From Deroplatys truncata (lineage: Eukaryota > Arthropoda > Insecta > Mantodea > Mantidae): 64,000 nt of DNA. The stretch is taken from positions 174,428,096 through 174,492,095 of the forward strand of contig CM060985.1 of the NCBI GenBank assembly GCA_030765065.1, read 5' to 3'. Shown in pieces: positions 57,196-64,000 of the stretch (positions are counted from its first letter, which is position 1; each line of letters starts with the position of its first letter). Below the pieces are notes generated by a model. That model had not been told where the DNA came from. It searched no databases and saw only the letters and a program-made list of their open reading frames with translations. The translations under genes were made by a program, and so were the position numbers.

Positions 57196-58084
57196 AAAAT
57201 CTGTGTTACACTCACATGACTTTCTCTACTCTTGTACAAACTATTTTTACAAACGCTTATTCTCCATCTACTTCATGTTAATCGAGATAAACATTTGCAG
57301 ACTCTATCTTATTGCTAATTTTCTTGTAGATGTAAGGGGAATATATATTTACAAGGGCAATGTAGAAATACAGTAGCCTTTAAGCATATACATATCTCTT
57401 AATAGCTGGTTGCTATGTGCAGCACCATTCCCTTTGCCACAGATTAATATTCTTTGCATATCCAAGACAAAAAGAAAATGAATAACGAATTCCCATTTGA
57501 GAAAATAAGTATTGAAAAATTTAAGGGAATAACAAGCAATATCTCGAAAATGGTTCACTCAACAAAAAAAATGTATATATCATAAATTGTGTATTTTAAC
57601 GCGATCTACATTTTTTGTGCAGTAAAAGTTTGTCTATCTTATGATTTACCAGTTATGCAAAAGTCGTTCACAATGAAGAATACTTTTGGAGACATTCCCA
57701 GAAAATTCAAGATATACATTTTATTTGTCATGAAAATATCTTAAACATATAATATTTTAATCAAAATCGTTAGAGCCATTTTTGAGAAAATTAAAATTTT
57801 CGAAAAATGTTTCATGTAAAGAGTAATCTGGGGCGGGGGGATTTTCTTGAAAACCTTCGTGTCGCATCTCTGGAAGATACTGAACCTAAATATCAAGTTT
57901 GGTGTTTATCCGACTGTTCGTTTCTGAGTTATGCTGTTCACAGACACACACGGACATGTTTCCATAAATGCTGTTTTTGGATTCAGGGGGTCTCAAAACA
58001 TGTATTTCCTGTGAAATCCCGGTATCGAATTTTTGGGTGGAATGCAATACTTCCCCTACTTACTATACGTAGTAGAGAAAGTAA
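57196..58084 (+). repeat. TCTG-family repeat, full length
   Basis: It starts TCTGTGTTACACTCACATGA after an A-run and ends GTAGTAGAGAAAGTAAACA. The CA tract is very short (57939-57950). Confidence 0.88.
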
Positions 58085-58159
58085 ACATCTACTACTGTTA
58101 CGCATTACAGTATTTACAAATTTATTTCATAGGTATAGCTGATTGAACTGAGGGAGACA

Positions 58160-58597
58160 CATCGCGCGCTGCGACCTGCATAGATCTATAGCGGCTCCAC
58201 CCTCAGAAGGAAGGCTTGAGGCCGCAGGCAGACAGGCCACGGAGGCGCGCGGAATTCCCTAACATTTCCAAGCTCACGGACCCGTTTCGCTGGTGAAGCC
58301 GACGAGAGAGAGCGTTGAATGACCCACCAATCAAGCAGCCCTCTGATGTCCACTGTTTCTATTGAGCAATCATACATCCGCGCCATCTGTCCGGCACCGC
58401 TATACAGAACCTTGAATAACAAAGTAAACGGAATGGACCTGAAATGATGGGGTAGAGAAGAAACCACACAAGCATTCACATGACGACCCGGGGAAACCCC
58501 GAAAAGCCCATGCGTCAGAGTGGATGGTCGTCGAGGATCGAACCCGGGACCTCCAGAATGCGAGTCGCACATGCTACCGTTGCGCCTCCTCGCTCGG
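58160..58597 (-). mobile_element. tRNA-headed long SINE (type a)
   Basis: On the minus strand: GGCGCAACGGTAGCATGTGC (A box), CCCGGGTTCGATCCTCG (B box), then CCACTCTGACGCATGGGC, a body with GGTGCCGGACAGATGG and a tail ending AGATCTATGCAGGTCGCA. The tail also occurs in the 61.9-62.3 kb copy. Confidence 0.85.
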
Positions 58598-58662
58598 TAA
58601 GACTTTCATAAAATGAGTGATTTTTTTCTGAAGTTTCTTCTTGCAGCGCTTGCGAGCAGTTA

Positions 58663-59218
58663 CAGGTAGAGCCAAAACACTACGAACCGGCTGCGCGGTA
58701 TTTATCTATCCGCGTCCTCGGAGCTCGTTGTCGTCTGCCGCTATCATACAAAAGCGTGGGTGAAACCATACAACATTTTTAAAACTACTTTTAAAGGCTT
58801 TACTTAAAAGTGTGTTTCAGAACAGAATTATTAGTAGAGATTTTTGGCCCAATCGGTCCCGGAACGTAACCCCCTGCGATTTCTATCTCTGGGGTAACTT
58901 AAAACTAAGTGTACAAGACAAACCCGAACACCCTGGAAGAATTAAAACAAAATATCCGCCAGGAAATTTCTCAACGTGAACTACGGCGAGTGATGGATAG
59001 TTTCCTAAAGAGGTGCCAAAAATCTATGGACAACGACGGTGGCCAGTTTCAGCATCTCCTTTCATAAAGTTGGTAAGCTAAACCTTTACAAGTGGTTTTA
59101 AAAATGTTGTATGGTTTCATCCGCGCTTTTCTATTATAGCGGCAGACGCCAACGAGCGCCGAGGACGCGGACAGGAAAAACACCGCGCAGTCGGTTCGTA
59201 GTTTTTTGGCTTTCTCTG
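58663..59218 (+). mobile_element. DUF4817 mariner-like element, second deleted copy
   Basis: Flanked by TA, with the same inverted ends as the 45951 element. The plus strand retains WPNRSRNVTPCDFYLWGNLK, containing the third catalytic residue block, and part of the C-terminal helix. The N-terminal domain is absent, so this copy and the one at 45951 keep complementary parts. Confidence 0.85.
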
Positions 59219-59386
59219 TAAATTACGTCACCGTTTGATATGTATTATACCTGTCGGCGTTGGTTCACTGCTTTGTTTTACAAAACGCAAGGCGACCTAA
59301 AAACAAAAAGTTTTCCGTTATTGATAGTGCCGTAATTCAATATTTCGCGTTAAGATTTGAATAACAATTTGGAGCCCTTCTTAAGG

Positions 59387-60112
59387 CTGGTTCACAATAG
59401 CCCGGTAACGAAAACGGGAATGCATATCGATCACAAAGTGAAAGTCGATTTTGCGCATTGGGATTTCATTTGTTTTTAACTGAAAAATGACATTTTTTCA
59501 CCTACTTCCAATTTAGCCAAGCCAACGTCAAAATTCGATAGAGTAAACATTATCTAAATGCATATCCATTACATTTCTGATCCCTCTATCGCACCAAGCT
59601 TTCATTCCTTTATTTAATGGCATACATTAAAATTGTTTATTGTTCTGTTTTCATTTCCACCGGTTTTAGCTGTTCTTTGTAGCTTTTGCCATTGTTTTGT
59701 TTTAGGTAATAGCCAGTTTTGAGTTGTGTATAAACAAACTACAAATGATCCCTTCACCAGAGGAACCAACGCTGATTAGATTTGCGGGTGTCGGGATGAG
59801 GTTAGGAAGCACATTTACTACTAATTCCTTCCAGTTTCATGTTTCCAGCTTGCGACTATAGAGAGCACTAGTGGCTGTTTCATGTCACAGCCGCTTAGAA
59901 TAACCTTTAGAGTGAAGAGTCTAATATGCACAATAGGGATCTAATATGCCGTGCCCGGGAACGAGAACGAGAAAGTTAAAAGTTGGGCAACTCTTCTTTC
60001 CCGTTCCCGGATCCCGGGAAGGCTTCCCGTCGGTTGTGAACACTCCCATTTGAATACATGTATTTCAACTTTCTCGTTCTGGTTACTGTTCTCGTTGGTT
60101 GTGAACCAGCCT
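59387..60112. mobile_element. TTA/TTAA-flanked MITE, copy 2
   Basis: An inverted relative of 20484-21274, flanked by TTAA on both sides, with ends GGCTGGTTCACAATAGC and (reverse) GGCTGGTTCACAACCAAC. The clean TTAA pair favours a piggyBac-like target over TTA. Confidence 0.82.
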
Positions 60113-60329
60113 TAACTTCTAATGCTTTGAATGACTCGTGCGCTGTCGGCTTCGACTTCCTGTACAGTGTTCATTACCACACGCTTTCTCGCTGACATGT
60201 CAAACACAAATAAACCACACTGACCAACACCAACATTAAAATAGCATTGAATGCGTGTGAAAGCATTTAACACTTCTTATGACGGTACAATACTTCTCGG
60301 AATGTGGGGTAAGGGATGATTGCATACAA

Positions 60330-61110
60330 TATCAATCCCCGGCGACCGCCCCTCTGGCCACTGTGTTATTCATGGTTTTCCCAGTCGCAAACAGAATGCT
60401 GGGGTGGTTCATCTTCTAACGCAAGTCTCCTTCCTCTCATTTCCTGCACTCGTCATGTTCCTTGTCATCTGTTTCAGGGTTGTAGGACCAGGCGACGATG
60501 TTCGGCGGGTTGCGGCTGGGCGGTAGCTCGCGCTCTGTAAACGTTTCTTCTCTGGCGTCACTGTGGTCTCTCTTCAGCGCGAGGCATCGCTGCGCAGGAC
60601 TCTGGAGGTTAGTGACTTGTGGGCAGGGACCACGTTAGGGACCCCGTCCATGTTTGCGCCCTTCGGGTCTCTCCCCTCATCCTTCCCTCCCAGGGGTCAC
60701 GTTGGAAGCACAATGGGCCTATCGGCCTGCTTGCGGTGCTCTGCCTTTGTTTCGGGACCTCTGTGTACCTGTATTTGAATTTAGGGTTGGAGCAAAAGAA
60801 CATTACCAACTGTCGCAGCAACGTTGCCACCCCGAACTTGAGCCTCTGGTATGTTTTCGTTCATTCCTTCTTAATTTCCCCCCTCCTCTGTCGTTTGGGT
60901 TAAAGGTACACATAGCTGAAATTTGGTCAAAATTTGGTGGGGCCCACCGGGGGGAAGTGCCGAGGATCTGGAGACTTGTGACTAGGCTCGGTGGCGGGTG
61001 CATTTGATCTGGAAACGTTCGAAGCCCCGTCGTCATCTGGATCTGGTCGTCTTTCGGGTCTCTCCCTTCATGCTTCTCTCCCAAAGGTGACGTTAGAAGC
61101 AAAAAGAGCG
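60330..61110 (+). mobile_element. Long SINE (type b), copy 2, with internal tail repeat
   Basis: It starts in the post-head body (CCCGGCGACCGCCCCTCTGG) and carries CTGTTTCAGGGTTGTAGGAC as in the copy at 22.6 kb. The segment with GGTCTCTCCC..CATCC occurs twice (about 60665 and 61057), so the tail is partly duplicated. The open frames here on both strands are unsupported. Confidence 0.7.
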
Positions 61111-61449
61111 GTTACAGTTGCCGTAGCTTTACGTTTTAGCACGTGAAACGAACGAGTAAAACGTATGCGTTCTAGTTGAGATACAGGGGAGACACGGCAG
61201 TTAAAACCACGTACGCGGCGTTCACTCCTTGTATTGCATATAATTAGTTTTAATCATTAAGATGGTTAACATGAACGAGTGGAGTGTCGTGATAATAAAA
61301 TGGAGATTTGAATAAGTCCACTTAGCTGAAGCCTACACCCTAGAGTTATAGATCTTATTTACTTATCCTAAAACCCCAGACAGATTAGTACAACGTACTC
61401 CGAACCGGCTATCCTGCCACAAGAGTAGAAGTACATATAACGGAGGTGT

Positions 61450-61870
61450 CCACGAAAGAGCTTTTTGCTTCTAAAGTGACCCCTGTCAGGTAGACCGAAG
61501 GACGATTGGATCCGGGCGACGATGGGTGCAACCTTGGACGGTGTCCCTAACAGTTCCAGATAGAACGTATTCGGACATGGACAGGCCTTTCTCACAGAAA
61601 GCGGCTCAGTTAGCAGTCAGAGAGGATTCTTTCCAAAGAGCATATCCACCGCTCAGTCGCAACACCCCGAACGCCGTCGCCTGGTCCTTCAATTGAAACA
61701 GATCATAGGAAATGATAGACAGGAAATTCATGGTAGAAGAGAAACTACCACAGCATTCACCTACCTACCCGGGTAAACCACGAAAAAAATTGTGGACAGA
61801 GTGGTCGGACCCGAACTCGGAACCTCCGGAATTCCAGTCTCAGACTCCTACTGCGAGGTCATCTCCGCCA
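61450..61870 (-). mobile_element. Long SINE (type b), minus strand
   Basis: On the minus strand: head with GAGGTTCCGAGTTCGGGTCC (decayed B box), CCACTCTGTCCACAA, a body with GAATGCTGTGGTAG and a tail with CTGTTTCAATTGAAGGACCA. Confidence 0.7.
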
Positions 61871-61909
61871 CAAATCTGTATATTGAATGTTTGGGTGCAA
61901 TGAAATAGG

Positions 61910-62480
61910 TTGTACAACATAGGTGGACGCCTCGTGTGCTGCGTCCTACATAGATCTATTGTGACTATCGCCCCTAGGAGAAAGGGATGAAGTGAAGGAA
62001 CCACAGGAGGCTACAGTATGGGTTATATAACAGAGGGGGACACCTCGCGACCAACATGGATGTATTGTGACTACTACTCGCAGTAGGAAGGGATGAAGTG
62101 AAGGGACCACAGGAGACTACAGGCCACAAGAAGACAGTCCACAGAGACGCGCAGAAGTTCCTAACAGTTACTGGCTCAAACATGCGACCCACTGCTGGAG
62201 GTATCTAGAGAGGACGAGCAAACATTCACACCATGTGTCCGGCACCGTCATACGCAATGAAACCTAGAGGCACAAGTAAAGGATGAAAAGGAAAGGGAAG
62301 TTATGCAAAGGAAATCGTGGTGGATAAGAGACCACGCCAGCATTCGCCTACGGACCAGGGAGAACCACATAAAACCCAAGGTCAGAGTGGGCGATCGATG
62401 GGAATCGAACGTGGGACCTGCCAAATACGAGCCCCACCCGTTACCGCGGAACCTTCTTGCTCTTGCTGCCTCTACCTGCC
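61910..62480 (-). mobile_element. Long SINE (type a), minus strand, with duplicated tail
   Basis: Head on the minus strand: TTCCGCGGTAACGGGTGGGG and CCCACGTTCGATTCCC (B box), then CCACTCTGACCTTGGG and GGTGCCGGACACATGG. The last ~100 bp (with CTTCACTTCATCCCT) is present twice, at about 61975-62020 and 62088-62130. Confidence 0.75.
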
Positions 62481-62914
62481 CGATACGGGATGGAGAAAGT
62501 AAGTTAACTGCTCGCCTCTCAGAACCCACGATTACGCAGCTGATGGCCGTTTCGTTTGTACAGAATAAATACGCAGGGGAATTCCATGAGCTTGCCAGAA
62601 TCACGGTCTCTCCTTGAGAAGGCGTTAGAAACAACAAAAGCACAATTCGCGTGGCCTCGTTGTACGTTGACAGATGACGCGGTGTCACTGCGCATGTTCA
62701 GTACCGTTCCAACCAGGTGTGGAAGCGGAGGCCTTAATTCCTCGCGGAAGTGTTAATGGCGTTCTGGACGCGCAGCTGTAAGTACCACATGCAATAGCTT
62801 CAACACCTCTTCCCCATGAAACAATGAAGCATCAATGTTGTACTAAATACACGACTTTTGCTTTCACTGCGCTTACCTAAGCCAGAGGATATTGCTATCC
62901 AGCCAAACGTTGTA
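62481..62914. other. Spacer, nothing recognised
   Basis: No supported feature. Confidence 0.35.
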
Positions 62915-63269
62915 CATTTACATAACTTTCTCTACCCATTATCATTTATTATTCTTACGAAAGTTTATTTTTCTATCAGTTTTACTTTAATCCAAATAAA
63001 TCTTTACAGAAATAGTTACATCACACATTTCGTAATAGATACAAAGAGAACAGCGATAGTCAAATGTTTAACAACTGGACGCTATATGCTGGCCTTAAAA
63101 TTCCATACTGTTTCCATGACATCGCGAGAAATAACTGAAAATCGACGAGGCTTAAAAAGAATGATAAAGTATTGAACAAACTGAACCATTAATAACCGAT
63201 ATCTCGGAAATGGCTGATGCCAAAGAAAAGTTATTTGAAAGAAATTCTGCGTTTTAAAGAGATCAATAT
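62915..63269 (+). repeat. TCTG-family repeat, older subfamily, interrupted
   Basis: It carries the older-subfamily blocks and stops at ATCAATATTTTT, where a younger copy in the opposite orientation begins. Confidence 0.75.
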
Positions 63270-63270
63270 T

Positions 63271-64000
63271 TTTACTTTCTCTACTACGTATAGTAAGTAG
63301 GGGAAGTATTGTATTCCACCCAAAAATTCGATACCGAGATTTCACCTGAAATATATGTTTTGAGACCCCCTGAATCCAAAAAAAGCATTTTTGGAAACAT
63401 GTCCGTGTGTGTGTGTGTATGTCTGTGAACAGCATAACTCAGAAACGAACAGTCGGATAAACACCAAACTTGGTATTCAGGTTCAGTATCTTCCAGAGAT
63501 GCGATACGAAGGTTCTCAAGAAAATCCCCCCACCCCAGATTACCCTTTACATCGAAGATTTTTCGAAAAGTTTAATTTTCTCAAAAATGGCTCTAACGAT
63601 TTTGATTAAAATATCATATGTTTAAGATGTTTTTATGACAAATGAAATGTATATCTCGAATTTTCTGGGAATGTCTCCAAAAGTATTCTTCATTGTGAAC
63701 GACTTTTGCATAACTGGTAAACCATAAGAGATAGACAAACTTTTACTACACAAAAAATGTACATCGCGTTAAAATACACAATTTATGTCATATACATTTT
63801 TTTTGCTGAGTGAACCATTTTCGAGATATTGCTTGTTATTCCTTTAAATTTTTCAATACTTATTTTCCAAAATGGGAATTCGTTATTCATTTTTATGTCC
63901 TGGACATGCAAAGACAATGGAATGCTCCACATAGCAACCAGCTCTTAAAACATTTGACTGTCGCTTAAAACCTACCAATTCCCCTTGCATCTACAAGAAA
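63271..64000 (-). repeat. TCTG-family repeat, runs off the window
   Basis: A young minus-oriented copy starting ACTTTCTCTACTACGTATAG. Its other end lies beyond the window. Confidence 0.88.

Noticed and set aside
8669-58142. Conserved-looking open frames (for example starting MFHVKGSLGWGDFLENLRVA) repeated at many places
   Set aside because: They lie inside copies of the TCTG repeat, run through the CA tract, and have no upstream coding signal. Their similarity to each other reflects the DNA repeat and not a protein.
28051-62480. tRNA genes at 28.05, 54.5, 54.9, 58.6 and 62.4 kb
   Set aside because: A and B box matches are present, but the acceptor stems do not pair and each continues into a SINE body. 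They are SINE heads.

Overview
This is a transposon-rich eukaryotic nuclear window, most likely from an arthropod with a large genome and probably an insect. The evidence is GT..AG introns, Tc1/mariner relatives with the HTH domain usually filed as DUF4817, jockey-type LINEs, an intron-bearing hAT element, tRNA-headed SINEs and (CA)n tracts. A cockroach- or termite-like insect fits my impression, but nothing here proves the order. No bacterial operon, rRNA gene, CRISPR array or intact tRNA gene is visible.

One host gene can be assembled on the plus strand. It has four exons at 22915-23167, 25609-25816, 31248-31595 and 34132-34365. Their splice phases join without conflict into a 346-residue ankyrin-repeat protein with a stop codon. 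Its introns hold a 75-bp minisatellite, SINEs, an LTR-like sequence and several copies of a dispersed repeat. Two inverted copies of a ~0.9-kb LTR-like repeat flank exon 3. A second possible gene start lies at 39.74-40.26 kb, in a GC-rich patch with two TGACGTCA sites and a CCAAT box.

Almost everything else is mobile or repetitive DNA. From left to right: LINE reverse transcriptase (3.4-5.0 kb, minus); a complete-ended hAT element with a perfect 8-bp target duplication (5089-7786); nested copies of the dispersed repeat (8-13.6 kb); a TIR element with a DUF7869-like fragment (13.8-15.25 kb); a jockey LINE (15.5-18 kb); SINEs; a TTA/TTAA-flanked MITE nested in the dispersed repeat; a deleted mariner (21.4-22.1 kb); the ankyrin gene (22.9-34.4 kb); a Harbinger-like MITE (34.8-35.5 kb); a DUF4817 element with a mariner inserted in it (40.6-42.7 kb); a Tc1-like element abutting another DUF4817 element (44.55-46.94 kb); a 34-bp minisatellite (47.8-48.7 kb); an RNase H LINE tail (49.5-50.25 kb); a three-level LINE/SINE/repeat nest (54.5-57.1 kb); and a SINE cluster (58-62.5 kb).

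The dominant component is a ~0.88-kb non-coding family, called the TCTG family here, with about 20 full or partial copies. It has asymmetric terminal inverted repeats, a small hairpin at one end, an internal CA-rich tract, insertion into A/T runs and head-to-tail dimers. This combination resembles Helentron-associated non-autonomous elements (HINE/DINE-1 type). It is the most interesting candidate system in the window, although no Rep/helicase source is present.
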